64,000 nucleotides of DNA, from the NCBI GenBank assembly GCA_012934845.2, contig WNNJ02001668.1, forward strand, positions 186,001-250,000, given 5' to 3'. Made by a program: the position numbers and the translations under genes. Of the stretch, positions 23,815 to 34,009 are shown one piece after another. The notes beneath the pieces were generated by a model. The model ran no database searches and was not told where the DNA came from. It worked only from the letters and a program-made list of their open reading frames with translations. The DNA is from Pomphorhynchus laevis. Taxonomy: Eukaryota; Acanthocephala; Palaeacanthocephala; Echinorhynchida; Pomphorhynchidae. Position 1 is the first letter of the stretch, and the number at the start of each line of letters is the position of its first letter.

Positions 23815-24075
23815 TTATACATCAGCCGGTAAGCGATTGCTTGAGCTGGAAATCAAATATAAAACAAACAAGAAATAAAAGGTAACAATCAGGTGATAGA
23901 GTATTCGGAACGTACGAAAATCTAAGGTCCTGAATGAACGCTTAATGAGGCCGATAGTACGACGACAGGAGTAAGCGACTTTAGCAACATGTTGACTCAT
24001 GTCGAGAGTTTTACTAGAGAATATCCCCAAATTATCAAATTTGCATGTGGAGACGATATCGATGTTAACTATATG
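23815..24075 (-). mobile_element. Non-LTR RT C-terminal fragment
   Basis: On the minus strand, DNLGIFSSKTLDMSQHV followed by GLIKRSFRTLD and ILYHLIV matches the DLGV...HV...ANKxLGLIKRxF...LY..LVRP block that follows RT in DFSKAFD-type non-LTR elements. A single 71-codon open stretch; both ends are truncated. Not a gene. Confidence 0.6.
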
Positions 24076-24254
24076 ATACGATGCGTGAATAATTGGCTAA
24101 TCAATCCCATGTGGCTGCATATAACACTCAGATGCTAGATCAGCGGTGTTATTAACATATATGTTAAATGTAGTGTTAAATCCACCATGGTCGGTCCCAA
24201 ACCCGTGCTGAGAAAGGATGAGGAAAGTATAAACAAGAAAAGTTTATCGATTAA

Positions 24255-24392
24255 ACGGAACGGACTGAACGAACAGACTGAACGAACGGACTGAACGAAC
24301 AGACTGAACAAACAGACTAAACGAACGGACTGAACGGACTAAACGAACGGACTAAACAGACTGAATGAACAGACTGAACGAACGGACTGAAA
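24255..24392. repeat. Minisatellite of 13-base and 9-base units
   Basis: About ten units of ACTGAACGAACGG (13 bases) with G/A and T/A variants, mixed with shortened 9-base forms ACTGAACGG and ACTAAACAG. It starts after AAACGGAACGG and ends at CTGAAAGAGTACAC. Confidence 0.85.
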
Positions 24393-24409
24393 GAGTACAC
24401 TGAATTCGT

Positions 24410-24571
24410 CTGCGAAATTATTTTTCTTTATCAGTTTGATAATTTTTATTATTCTCAGCGGGTTTGTAAGCGCGCGTTGGCACGCATTTGCCACTCAAAA
24501 TAAATTTCTCATTAAATAGCGAGACTAATGACGGAGCCATGATGAACACCCGTCTAACATTTTATGTCTGG
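24410..24571 (+). mobile_element. L2-like 3' tail fragment and Gypsy 5' flank
   Basis: The stretch 24463-24510 carries the subfamily 1 tail (GTAAGCGCGCG, TTGGCACGCATTTGCC, AAAATAAAT). Only about 100 bases of the element remain. The next 60 bases lead to the LTR of the Gypsy element. Confidence 0.6.
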
Positions 24572-24685
24572 TGTGACATGAAGACCATTATTCGTTACAT
24601 TAACCATGTCACATTAACCTATTTATTATATTCTGTTTGTTTGTAGATTGTTCAAATAAAGCTGCATAAATCGCTTTCAGTTCAA
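24572..24685 (+). repeat. 5' LTR of Gypsy copy 1
   Basis: 114 bases, identical to the 3' LTR except G for T at position 12. Very short for a Gypsy LTR. It includes AATAAA near its 3' end. Confidence 0.93.
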
Positions 24686-24707
24686 TTTATTTGAATAATT
24701 GTGATCT

Positions 24708-25784
24708 ATGGACCGAATTCTCAAGCCCGAAACACTCGTCGCAGATCCTAATGATCCACAATCGCTTCAGATATGGATGCATTGGAAACAACGGTTCACT
24801 CACTTCCTACAGTCCATAGTTGATATCACAGATGACAATAAGATCCATATACTCGTGAATCACATTTCACCATCTCTTTATCAGCACATTTCAAATGTCG
24901 ACGATTACAAAACAGCAATTCAAACCCTTGACAGCTTGTTCGTCAAACCGAAGAACGAAGTTTTTGCTCGATTCAAACTAAGTTCATGCAAACAATCAGA
25001 TTCGCAGTCTATCGACCAATTCATCCAAGCGTTAAATACGTTTAGTAAGGATTGCGAATTTGCTGCGGTGTCCGCAATAGATCACAGAAATTTATTTGTG
25101 CGTGATGCCTTTATTGCTGGAATTCGCAGTACCTTTATTAGACAAAGGTTACTAGAGTCTACTCCATTGAGCATTGATCAAGCATTCACAAAAGCCCGAG
25201 CACTCGAAATGGCTCAAATACAAGCGGAACAATACACAAATCAAGAAAATTCGATTGCAGCCGTTCGAGATTTGGCTGAACCGGGTTTCGATTCTAACAA
25301 TTCCAATGCATCTAATGCGAAAAATTGATATATTGCCAGATTAAATCACAATTGCTTTTTCTGTGGACAATCAAATCATGCCCGTTCAAGGTGTCCGGCT
25401 CGAAATTCGATTTGTCGATCATGTGGCAAAACAGGACATTACGCAGCTGTATGTAAGTCAAAACATCGCCCCAAAGTATACAACAGTGCATTAACACACG
25501 ATATTATGAACCCCAATCCAGATCATTTTCCAAGCTTGTCCACCATCATTTCATCATCGGTCCACTCTGAATTAAGAAAGACAACGGTACGAATAATATT
25601 AAATGGCCATGAAGTAGATGCACTCATTGACACAGGAAGCTCCGAAAACTTTGTTAGCGATAATATTGTCGAACAATACCAATTTAAAAGGAGTCCGTAT
25701 AAAAATGTCGTTACTATGGCCACATCATCTTGTACTTCCAAGATTCACCATTGTATGTATGGGCAAGTATCGCTAAACGGATAA
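24708..25784 (+). pseudogene. Gypsy copy 1 gag and protease part, with in-frame TGA and TAA
   Basis: From ATG 24708 the gag capsid-like region (MDRILKPETLVADP, with WMHWKQRF near residue 25) runs 206 codons to a TGA at 25326-25328. The same frame then continues without shift into two CCHC knuckles (CFFCGQSNHARSRC and CRSCGKTGHYAAVC, 25350-25460) and the protease motif ALIDTGSSENF (about 25620-25650), to a TAA at 25782-25784. The TAA lies beside a short GGATAAAC duplication. After it the frame goes on into RT. Readthrough cannot be excluded, but the TGA cuts gag in an odd place, before its knuckles. Confidence 0.85.
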
Positions 25785-28391
25785 ACGGATAAAAACGTCC
25801 GCCTTCTATGTCTACCGAATCTTTGTTCAGATATCATACTGGGTCATCCGTATCTTTTACATCACGAAACTCTAACAATCAATTTCAGTGGCAGCAAGGT
25901 CCCGATTGTTATCGCGTCGATAAAATCAATCAATATAGAGTGTCCATCGCTGTTTTCATCCTTGGATAGGTCATGTAAGCCAATAGCAATCAAATCTCGC
26001 CGATATTCCCATGATCATTCTCAATTCATTCGCTCTGAAATCATGCGTCTACTCAAGGACGGGGTAATAGAACATAGCCAGTCCCCCTGGCGTGCGCAGG
26101 TAGTGGTTGCTGAACATTTGGAAAAGAAACGCTTAGTAATTGATTACTCAATGACAGTTAATAGATTTACACACCAAGATGCATACCCACTACCACGCAT
26201 TGATCAGATTATTGAAAATATTTCGAAATTTGCGATATTCAGCAAACTAGACATGAAGGCAGCCTACCATCAATTGGTTCTTAGAGATGATGAACGAAAG
26301 TTTACCGCCTTCGAAGCCAACGGCCAACTGCTCCAATTTATACGCATTCCATTTGGACTCACCAACGCCCCAGCAGTGTTTCAACGTACTATGGATAAAA
26401 TTATCAACCAAGAGAAGTTGAAAAGAGTATTTGCATATCTCGAAGATATGATAATATGCGGACATACTCGTGCAGACCACGATGATAATCTGGACAAGCT
26501 CAAGCGTGCAATTGCCAAATACAATATATCTCTTAATTCTGATAAATGCATTTACGGTGTCGATAGCATAAATGCCCTAGGAGTTCTTATTTCGAAGGAG
26601 CGAATCCGACCTGACCCACAACGGACAAGATGTCTTCTCGAAATGGAACCACCTGCAACACAAGCCGAATTGAAGCGATTACTTGGATTATTCGCTTATT
26701 ATTCAAAATGGATATCAAAGTTTTCTGAAAAGGTAAGACTTTTATTAGACGTCGACATTTTTCCCTTGACTGAAGAACAAATTAAAGTATTTGATTCTAT
26801 CCGCAAGGATATAGCAGACTCGGTCCTAGCAACAATCAGAGATGACTCGACATTGATGGTCGAAACTGATGCTTCATGTCACACTGTCGCAGCTGTTCTG
26901 TCACAGGACGGGAAACCTGTTGCCTTTATGTCTAAGACTTTACACGGCAGTGCGAAAAATTATTCAGCTGTAGAGAAGAAAGCTCTAGCCGTAGTTGAAG
27001 CGCTCAAAGAATGGCGGCATTTCCTTATTGGTCGACACTTTCAATTGTTAACAGACCAGAAAAGTGTAGCATATATATTCGATACTTTTCACAAAAGTTC
27101 GATAAAAAACGAAAAAATGATTCGATGGAGGGTCGAGCTTGCTCCGTTTCGATTTGATGTCAGTTACCGTCCTGGAATCCGTAATGTCTCAGCTGATGTC
27201 TTTTCTCGAATAAACTGCTCTGCTGTTGCTGGTCCTACGAGATTGCGTGAGGTTCACGAGTCATTGTGTCACCCCGGTGTAACGCGACTATACCATTACG
27301 TTCGAAACAGGAATCTGCCATTTTCAGTAGAAGATGTTAGAAGCATAATTAAAGATTGCAAAACTTGTTCGCTACTTAAGCCGAGATATTACAAACCACA
27401 AAATTCTCATTTGATAAAGGCGACCATGCCTTTCGAGCGAATTTCGATGGATTTTAAAGGTCCACTGCCAACAAATTCGCGTAATCGGTATTTATTGATG
27501 ATGATAGACGAATATTCGAGATACCCATTTGGGTTTGCGTGTCCCGATACATCAACCTCTACAATAATAAAATGTCTTGATCAGTTATTTTATCTATTCG
27601 GACTGCCATCATATGTTCATTCCGACCGCGGATCAGGCTTTATCTCAAAAGAACTCAAAAGCTACCTCACAAACCTCAATGTTGCCAGTAGTCACAGCAG
27701 TCCGTACAATCCTACAGGGAATGGACAAATCGAGAAATATAATGGCATAGTATGGAAAGCTATCGAACTAGACCTCAAAACAAGGAACATACATATATCG
27801 GAGTGGGAAAGATCGTTACCACGTGCATTGAACGCAATCAGATCCTTGCTTTGTACTGAAACTAATGCAACACCACATGATCGTCTTTTTTCATTCCAAC
27901 GACGAACACCGTCTGGTCAGTCATTACCTGAGTGGTTGCACAAAGATGAATTAGTGGTATTACAAAGGCATCCGAGAGTGAGCAAATATGACCCGTCAAC
28001 CGAAGTTGTAGAGATTATCGACATCGACCCACATTATTCTCAAGTCAGACACAGTGACGGTAAGGAGAGCACTGTTTCGGTCAAGCATCTCTCACGTTAT
28101 TTTAAAGAGAAAGGAAACACGGACCAAGACAAAGAAAATTACGAAGGCAGTGAGCGAATAGAAGATAGCATCTACAGTGTACATGAACGTTCTGAAAATG
28201 ATTCACCTGAACACATCAATAAAGATCACGACAACGACTCAACTGACTCAAACAATGAACAACAATGTATCGACCAATGTCATTCAAGCATCGAACCGAT
28301 ACCCAGCCTAATCTTCCGACGTTCAGGACGAACTCGACGTCAACCTACATATCTAAGCGATTATGTGGTGGGGGAGAATGATGTGACATGA
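25785..28391 (+). CDS. Gypsy copy 1 pol: RT, RNase H, integrase (open 25962-28391 and back to 25785)
   Basis: In the frame of gag. RT: RSCKPIAIKSRRYS, then FSKLDMKAAYHQL, FGLTNAPAVFQ and YLEDMIICG (26436-26447), where the first catalytic Asp of YLDD is Glu. The sister copy at 21660 still has that Asp. RNase H: VETDAS, VEKKALAVVEAL, LTDQKSVAY. Integrase: HESLCH and CKTC zinc ligands, then MDFKGPL, HSDRGSGF and TGNGQIEKYNG as D, D, E. The tail is acidic and ends in a basic HRSGRTRRQPTYLSDYV-like block just before the LTR. No methionine begins this part, so it would need gag-pol translation through the two stops. Integrates element cDNA in relatives; here probably inactive. Confidence 0.88.
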   Translation, partial: TDKNVRLLCLPNLCSDIILGHPYLLHHETLTINFSGSKVPIVIASIKSINIECPSLFSSLDRSCKPIAIKSRRYSHDHSQFIRSEIMRLLKDGVIEHSQSPWRAQVVVAEHLEKKRLVIDYSMTVNRFTHQDAYPLPRIDQIIENISKFAIFSKLDMKAAYHQLVLRDDERKFTAFEANGQLLQFIRIPFGLTNAPAVFQRTMDKIINQEKLKRVFAYLEDMIICGHTRADHDDNLDKLKRAIAKYNISLNSDKCIYGVDSINALGVLISKERIRPDPQRTRCLLEMEPPATQAELKRLLGLFAYYSKWISKFSEKVRLLLDVDIFPLTEEQIKVFDSIRKDIADSVLATIRDDSTLMVETDASCHTVAAVLSQDGKPVAFMSKTLHGSAKNYSAVEKKALAVVEALKEWRHFLIGRHFQLLTDQKSVAYIFDTFHKSSIKNEKMIRWRVELAPFRFDVSYRPGIRNVSADVFSRINCSAVAGPTRLREVHESLCHPGVTRLYHYVRNRNLPFSVEDVRSIIKDCKTCSLLKPRYYKPQNSHLIKATMPFERISMDFKGPLPTNSRNRYLLMMIDEYSRYPFGFACPDTSTSTIIKCLDQLFYLFGLPSYVHSDRGSGFISKELKSYLTNLNVASSHSSPYNPTGNGQIEKYNGIVWKAIELDLKTRNIHISEWERSLPRALNAIRSLLCTETNATPHDRLFSFQRRTPSGQSLPEWLHKDELVVLQRHPRVSKYDPSTEVVEIIDIDPHYSQVRHSDGKESTVSVKHLSRYFKEKGNTDQDKENYEGSERIEDSIYSVHERSENDSPEHINKDHDNDSTDSNNEQQCIDQCHSSIEPIPSLIFRRSGRTRRQPTYLSDYVVGENDVT

Positions 28392-28495
28392 ATACCATTA
28401 TTCGTTACATTAACCATGTCACATTAACCTATTTATTATATTCTGTTTGTTTGTAGATTGTTCAAATAAAGCTGCATAAATCGCTTTCAGTTCAA
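28382..28495 (+). repeat. 3' LTR of Gypsy copy 1
   Basis: 114 bases, one mismatch to the 5' LTR. Preceded by the purine tract GGTGGGGGAGAA. The stop of pol (TGA 28389-28391) lies within the first bases of the LTR. Confidence 0.93.
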
Positions 28496-29330
28496 TGTCT
28501 AACATCTTATATGGTATCCCCTTTTTCCTCTTTGCCTCTCCTCCATCGGTGTTTCTTAATTCGGATGTTCTTTCTATTGTTAATCATCTCACTTTCGTAG
28601 GAGTTCACTTCGACAACCGTCATTCTATCGATCCATTTGTTCGCAACAAAACCGATCTTGCAATATCTTACTTCACCAACTTCGCCGTATCAGGAGCTCA
28701 CTTTATTTTAACTCATGTCACTCTCTTATTTTCAGTCTTTTGTTGTGTAAGATCGACTATTGCCTCAGCATTTTTGCTTTCTGATCTAAATCCTCTATTT
28801 TTTCTGTCCAGTGCCTTGTAAATTTCGCCCCGCGTATCTTATTGTGTCTCCGTCGTTTCAATCACATGCATCTTGCCTCTCTAAACTCAACTTGCTAATT
28901 ATGATAAACCGCATTCTATTCCGTATTCTTGATTTCACTTCTTTACTTTCGTCAAACTCGCCGTCCTATCTGCATCTTTTTACACTTACTGAATCTCGCC
29001 TCACCCCCATAAATCTTCGTTCATGTGAATCTCTTTTTCTCCATGTTCCGTCATTTTCCTCAAACTGTATCCGGCATTCCCTTTCTATTGCTGCTTCTCT
29101 TCTTTGAAATATACTGCCTCTCGCTATATGCTCAACCGTCTTCTTTTCATCTTTCAAATTTTGATTAAATTATTCACACTCTTTTAAACTCTCCTACACA
29201 TCAACATCAATCTATTGGAATTAATTATACTTTTGATTTTCATTTTTGTTGTTATAAAGCTTTCTTTTTGTAATTTAGTGGACTTGTAAGTGGATGTATA
29301 TCCACAATAGCCACTTTAATAAACCTGTAC
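28496..29330 (+). mobile_element. L2-like fragment, subfamily 2, 3' end
   Basis: Starts in RT just after YADD (SNILYGIPFF, then VNHLTFVGVHFDNRHSI near 28575-28625) and runs through the C-terminal domain (LRSCESLFLHVPSFSSN near 29010-29060) to a 3' UTR. The UTR has GTGGACTTGTAAGTGG, a perfect stem GTGGAT/ATCCAC (29290-29305), TAGCCACTTTAATAAA and the tail. It differs from subfamily 1 in the tail sequence. The frame is broken at 28821 and 29107. Its upstream end is the Gypsy insertion point. Confidence 0.78.
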
Positions 29331-29334
29331 TACA

Positions 29335-31080
29335 ATAAAGTGTACTCAGATAAATATTGACCAGTACGCAAAGCATACGAGCGTTTACGATGGAATCATT
29401 GTAGCCAGTTTAATAATTTGCCCCTAATTCTGATGCTGTATAACTTACTAACAAGACCCTGAATAACTATATCAAATGCCTTTGACAAATCGATAAAGAT
29501 CACATCCACCTGTATGCCATGTCGTAATGAGTCTACCCAATCAGCTCTTGATTCTACAAGATTAGTAATCGTTGAGTGATTTGGTCTAAATCCATATTGC
29601 TTAAAGTTGATAACATTATTCGATTTAAGAAAAAAGCTGACCTGTTGAAGAATTAACCTTTCTAATACCTTACAAACTATGGAAGTAAGGCTAATAGGAC
29701 GATAGTTGGATACTTTCTATTTGTTTCCTTTCTTAAAAATTTGACATATGATAACTCCATTTAAATCGGTTGGAAGAAAGACTGTATTTAGAGATGATCT
29801 AAATATAGCAGCTAGCAGGATATTATTACAGAAGCAAATTTTTGACTTTTTAATAGCTGTTACTTTATTCATGTGTTATCGGTAAATTTCAAAGGATAAT
29901 CTGCCCTTTCGATATTCGTGAAATGGTTTAACACGAACCTTAATTAATGCGAGCAATTCAGCATCTAGCAAGCGTGGACCACGAGTTTGTTTTTGTGTAA
30001 AAATAATTTGAACGAATAAATTGACATAACCATGTAACGCTGCCTTAAAATAGTCATAAGCCTCTAAGTTTCAACTATCAAAACATTAAGCCAGCATGTG
30101 TATGAATTGAACTGCGAACTGTTATAATTAATTCTAAAAATCTCCGTCGTAGCAGTAGGTTGTATAGGTGATCCTGATGCGAACAAGTCTATGAAAAGAG
30201 TCGAGTGATCCCTAGATCTAATCGGAGAACCGTATTCAACATTTTTGGCAAAAGAAAGATGACTAGAAAATCAGATATCCAAAATAGAAGAGCTAACGCC
30301 AATAAAACGCGTTTGTCTATGGATGTGTTCGGTTAAATGAATATTATTCATAGTTTCAAGTAGTATAGATTTATAGATTCAGGATCACAACCAGGAAGTG
30401 GTGTATAATTGTCCCAATCAATATGGGGCATATTGTAATCTCCCAATAAGAGGACTGATTGACAATTTACCCAGTTGTTTAATATTGAAGATATGATGGA
30501 AGTAGTTGGATCGAAATGGGAACGATAAAATGCACTTAATTTAAATTTAGTGTCATTTTTATCGGTAACAGATACCCATGCGTACTCACAAAGATTTGTA
30601 CTGTCATTTTCAGTTGATAGAACTTGTGCTGTGAAGTGGTCCTTTATATATATTATCACACCCCTACCACGACATACTAGGCGAACAGAGCGAATAGCGA
30701 AGACACCAACAATGAAGATTTCTGCGTCGAGGATGTGAAGCTGTAACCAATACTTAGTAAATACGAGTATATTAAAGGGTATACAGCTAAGCATATATAA
30801 TATTTCGTCACGTTTATTTTTTATTTTTTTTAATTATATTAATTGAATGACTGAAATCGAGCATAGGAACACACCTGCCAGTTTTGTTAATATGTAGGTT
30901 TACTTGAGGTGGATCTTGTTTGTGGCACAAAGGCTCCGAAGCTCTTGAAGTATCATCGTTGATGGTTAGCCGAATTCAAAAACGACTAGAAGATTTGCGC
31001 CGTATTATATGAAAATTAGTATTAGTAAGGTCACGTTCGCCGTTTGAAAGTCTGTTTCGGACTGGCAATAATAAGGAAAT
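29335..31080 (-). mobile_element. DFSKAFD-type non-LTR retrotransposon, 3' truncated (copy H)
   Basis: Minus strand, read from high to low. The 5' part lies near 31080-30800. An endonuclease (30794-30348) has GRGVIIYIKD, LSAFYRS and LLGDYNMPHIDW, so the Asp and Asn of the catalytic GDYN are present. A linker follows, then RT pieces: NLTSIV and GRL-like block near 29700-29640, QYGFRPNHSTITNLVE near 29605-29560 and IFIDLSKAFDIV near 29500-29470. It breaks off near 29335 before YADD, where an L2-like element begins. The endonuclease is open for 148 codons; the RT has frameshifts. It belongs to a different clade from the L2-like copies. Confidence 0.75.
30348..30794 (-). pseudogene. Endonuclease domain of copy H
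   Basis: 148-codon open stretch with the apurinic-type endonuclease pattern (TKYWLQ for the TETWL motif, GRGVIIYIKD, LSAFYRS, LLGDYNMPHIDW). It would nick DNA for target-primed reverse transcription. The frame closes after NLYYLKL, before the expected SDH motif, so the domain is incomplete. Confidence 0.65.
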
Positions 31081-31699
31081 CATAAGTGTGGAATGGGAGA
31101 ATGGGTAAAGAGAATGCTGGGATTGGGCAATGGGGAAGAGCGAATGTGATATTGGGGAATGGGGAGGGGGATTGGGAATGGGGAAGAGAAAAAAAGGAAA
31201 GGGAAACGAAGGAAATGAGGGGAATGGCGAGAAGTGGAAGGAGCAGAAAAGCTACGGAAGGTGAAAATAAACTTTTTTTAATGTCGTATCATTCACAGCG
31301 ATTTTTGGAAAGGTTATATCAAATTAGAATACTGAGGTCACAACCACTTGACGGTTAACCATTCACAAAATGTTTGTGGATCCAATCAGATACTAACAAT
31401 TTATTAAAATGTGTACATGTTATTATAAATTTCTAGGATGTCATACTCAGTGAATTGAGTCAATTGTGTTAATTAAAACATTTTATAGAGGAAAGGGTAA
31501 AAATGGATAAACCTTTATTTGAGCAAATATGCTTGGAGGCAAAATTCGCGCCTTAATGGTTTACATCGTTTTAAAAAACTTTTGAAAGACAGTAAAGTTA
31601 TTTTGAGTTAAATCATTTCATAAAAAATGGTTTATTTTTGTCATTGCTATGGTGAAAACTTAAATTGAACAAGTCATCCCTAATTGAATATCTGAGAGT
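31081..31699. other. Purine-rich stretch then AT-rich spacer, no gene
   Basis: 31090-31270 is strongly purine-biased with repeated GGGAATGGGG words, including a quadruplex-type run at 31154-31183. The 90-codon open stretch over it (31086-31358) is a composition artefact rich in Gly, Arg and Glu. The rest, to 31699, is AT-rich and unremarkable. Confidence 0.5.
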
Positions 31700-32760
31700 T
31701 GAATTGAGCAAAAAGTTTGATAGTAGGTTTGACTTCGATGATTCAAATAATAGAAAAAATCTCGTCTAGAATATTTATAGACGAGATTGAATTCGCGATT
31801 GTTGCAAGACCAAAAAGTGGTTGTTCTAGAGCTGAAATATCTGCATGCAGTAGTGCACAAGCTGATCGAAGTAAAATGTTCTCATGTTCTCTAACAAAAA
31901 TTAAACCATCAAATAAATATAAATATATGGATAAAATTGAATTAATAGAATCCTTAAATATTTTGATAAATCAAAATTATTTAAAAGTAGGGACATCTAT
32001 ATTTAGACAAGTAAAAGGTGTTCCAATGGGTGGTAATAGTAGCCCAATTATAGCTGACTTGTTTTTAAGCTTTATAGAATATGAATTTGTTCATATCTGT
32101 AAAAACAAAATCTAAACAATTAAAATATATGAAATATATGTTTCGATACATTGATGATATATGTGTATTTAATTCTAATAATTTTTATTCAATTAGTGAG
32201 CACATTTATCCAGTAAGCCTTATTCTTAACAAAACCAATATTAATGATAAAGAAGTTGTATATCTGGATATGAACATTAAATTAACATCAATAAAAACTA
32301 CTATTAATTTATATCGTAAAGATGACATATTTAAATTTACAAGAAACATATTTTTGCATGAGCATTCATGCATACCATATAATATAAAATATAATACATT
32401 AAATAATGAAATTTTAAGAATTGCAACAATATGTAATGATATTGGCTTTCTTCAAAATCATTTAAATAATTTAATAGATATATATTTTAAACTAGGTTAC
32501 TATAAAAATAACATCAAGCAGAAAATGGTAAAATATATAAATCAACACAATAATATAAAGAATAAATTTAAACTCTTAAGTGGCAAATTTTTATGGATGG
32601 ATAATAAATAATATACTTTGTATTAGAATAAGATACTAGATAGTTATTTCAGAGGAAATACATCATTAGCATGTATTTGGCCCCGCTGCTATGTTGGGTA
32701 GAGGAGTTAGGGGCCGAAACCTGATAGCATAGCAGTTCCTCCTGATGACCTCTAATTCTT
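31700..32760 (+). mobile_element. Penelope-like retroelement, RT remnant
   Basis: Two overlapping open stretches (31717-32115 and 32081-32611) are joined by one frameshift around 32081-32115. Together they hold RQVKGVPMGGNSSPIIADLFL and RYIDDICVF (the RT catalytic YxDD), then VYLDMNIKL, then HEHSCIPYNIKYNTLNNEILR and a helix ending LGYYKNNIKQKM. The block after YIDD (H-S, then EILRI...C) is the pattern of Penelope-like RTs, not of non-LTR or LTR types. No GIY-YIG endonuclease follows, so this is either truncated or from an endonuclease-less group. A GC-richer structured segment follows (32670-32760). Composition is far more AT-rich than the L2-like copies. Confidence 0.62.
32670..32750 (+). 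other. Structured segment 3' of the Penelope-like RT
   Basis: Contains interleaved complementary words: GGCCCC with GGGGCC, GCTGCTATG with CATAGCAG, and GAGGAG with CTCCTC. Both CTGATGA and GAAAC, which are hammerhead core words, are present, but in the wrong order and spacing for the fold. Much GC-richer than its surroundings. Confidence 0.4.
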
Positions 32761-34009
32761 ATTCTGATACAACGTCTGTTATTTATTAGTCAATTCATAA
32801 AAATGACGTTTATTTTAAATTTTATTTTTTATTTTTATTTTTTAACTTGATTAAAATTATAGAAAATCTAAAAACAATTATTAATTTTATTATTTAATTA
32901 TTAAATTTTGATTTAGCATTATTATGTTTTGTTTATTTTATAATTATATAACAATACGTAGACTCAGTTAGCTGATTTAATTTGATCAACAATGTTATAC
33001 TTACATCGCTAAAGTTTTCACCTATTCTGATTGAAAAAGTTATCATGTTGATCGACACAGTTTTCATTTATTCTGATCGACAAAGTTATCATGTTGATTG
33101 ACAAAGCTCCTACCTTGATCAAAAATATTCTTACAATGCCCAAAAGCTCTATATAAATGTATGAAATTTAACTAATTCAAATTCTACTAATAACTAATTC
33201 TACAAAGCAGCTGTAATATAAAATGCCTATTTGTATTGTTTCAAATCCAGTTCCTGTGAGAAAACCGTTATTATTTGTATGCTATAAATTTAAATATTAC
33301 TAATGAAATGACGATTTTAAAAGGCGATATTGCCATTTAAAAATCTAATTTATAGATTTAAATTTTTTAAAATTAAACCTTAAATTTCGATGTCTATTTT
33401 TTATTATGAACGTTGATTTAATCCTTACTATAAGCCAACAGCAGTACGCTACATTTCGGTATTGGTGGACCTCATCAGCTACTGATCCAATAGGTACATC
33501 TCACGTATCGCCTTTTAATGTTGGCTGACGATTACTGTACTCGTCTGTTTTATTGGTATTTAGATTTAATGAAAGACTTTCGTCTTACATTTTGCAAATT
33601 TAACTGAAATCATTTATGATTTTAAATTAAATCACGATTTGTATGGAAAGGTTCTACCTTCAATTTGATAACCTACCTATTTTTCCTTGTGATTACTATT
33701 TTCAAACTAGTCATCTATAGTTTGTTTTCTAATTTTAAGTTAATATAATTGTGCAGTTATTGTTACCATTGAAATTCGTTATTCTGCACGCTACTTTAAT
33801 CCTATATATAAGCCAATAGCAGTTGGCCTATCCTTAAAGATAGGATTAAAGTAACGTGAAGAATAAAAATAGTCATCAAAATTTAAATAATTATTTATTT
33901 ATTTAATGTAGCAAATTGTGCTAGTTACACGCTTATAAGTCCTCTAAATAGCAAAAACAGCAAACGTCAAGCAGATAAATTAGTTAAATTGTTTAAATGG
34001 GATCGGATA
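32761..34009. other. AT-rich spacer with short inverted repeats, no gene seen
   Basis: Includes one arm of the 31-base inverted pair (32953-32983) and near-repeats of TTATCATGTTGAT at 33045-33100. An imperfect 27-base inverted repeat (33779-33805 with 33840-33866) has its loop carrying a motif seen also near 33425 (ATAAGCCAA.AGCAG). This may be the end of a small DNA element. No open frame of note. Confidence 0.45.
32953..32983 (+). repeat. Left arm of a perfect 31-base inverted pair
   Basis: Identical, on the opposite strand, to 44008-44038. The pair encloses the two divergent L2-like copies and the 14-base array. A looser relative occurs near 687-710. Confidence 0.85.

Larger units (their letters stand above)
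24572..28495 (+). mobile_element. Ty3/Gypsy LTR retrotransposon, structurally complete (copy 1)
   Basis: Two 114-base LTRs (24572-24685 and 28382-28495) flank one long gag-pol frame (24708-28391). The LTRs differ at a single base, so insertion was recent. Each starts TGTGAC, carries AATAAA, and ends TTCAA. A purine-rich tract (GGTGGGGGAGAA) lies just before the 3' LTR. Domain order is gag, two zinc knuckles, protease, RT, RNase H, integrase, which is the Ty3/Gypsy order. ATGTCT lies 2 bases before the 5' LTR and directly after or overlapping the 3' LTR end; this may be the target duplication if the LTR edges are shifted. Downstream flank is an L2-like RT fragment. Two stops and a changed RT active site argue that this copy cannot move on its own. 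Confidence 0.93.

Noticed and set aside
31086-31358. Gly/Arg/Glu-rich protein
   Set aside because: Pure product of purine-rich low-complexity DNA.
32670-32760. Hammerhead ribozyme (CTGATGA and GAAAC present)
   Set aside because: GAAAC comes before CTGATGA, and neither the order of a type I motif nor a workable permuted form with paired stems I and II could be built.
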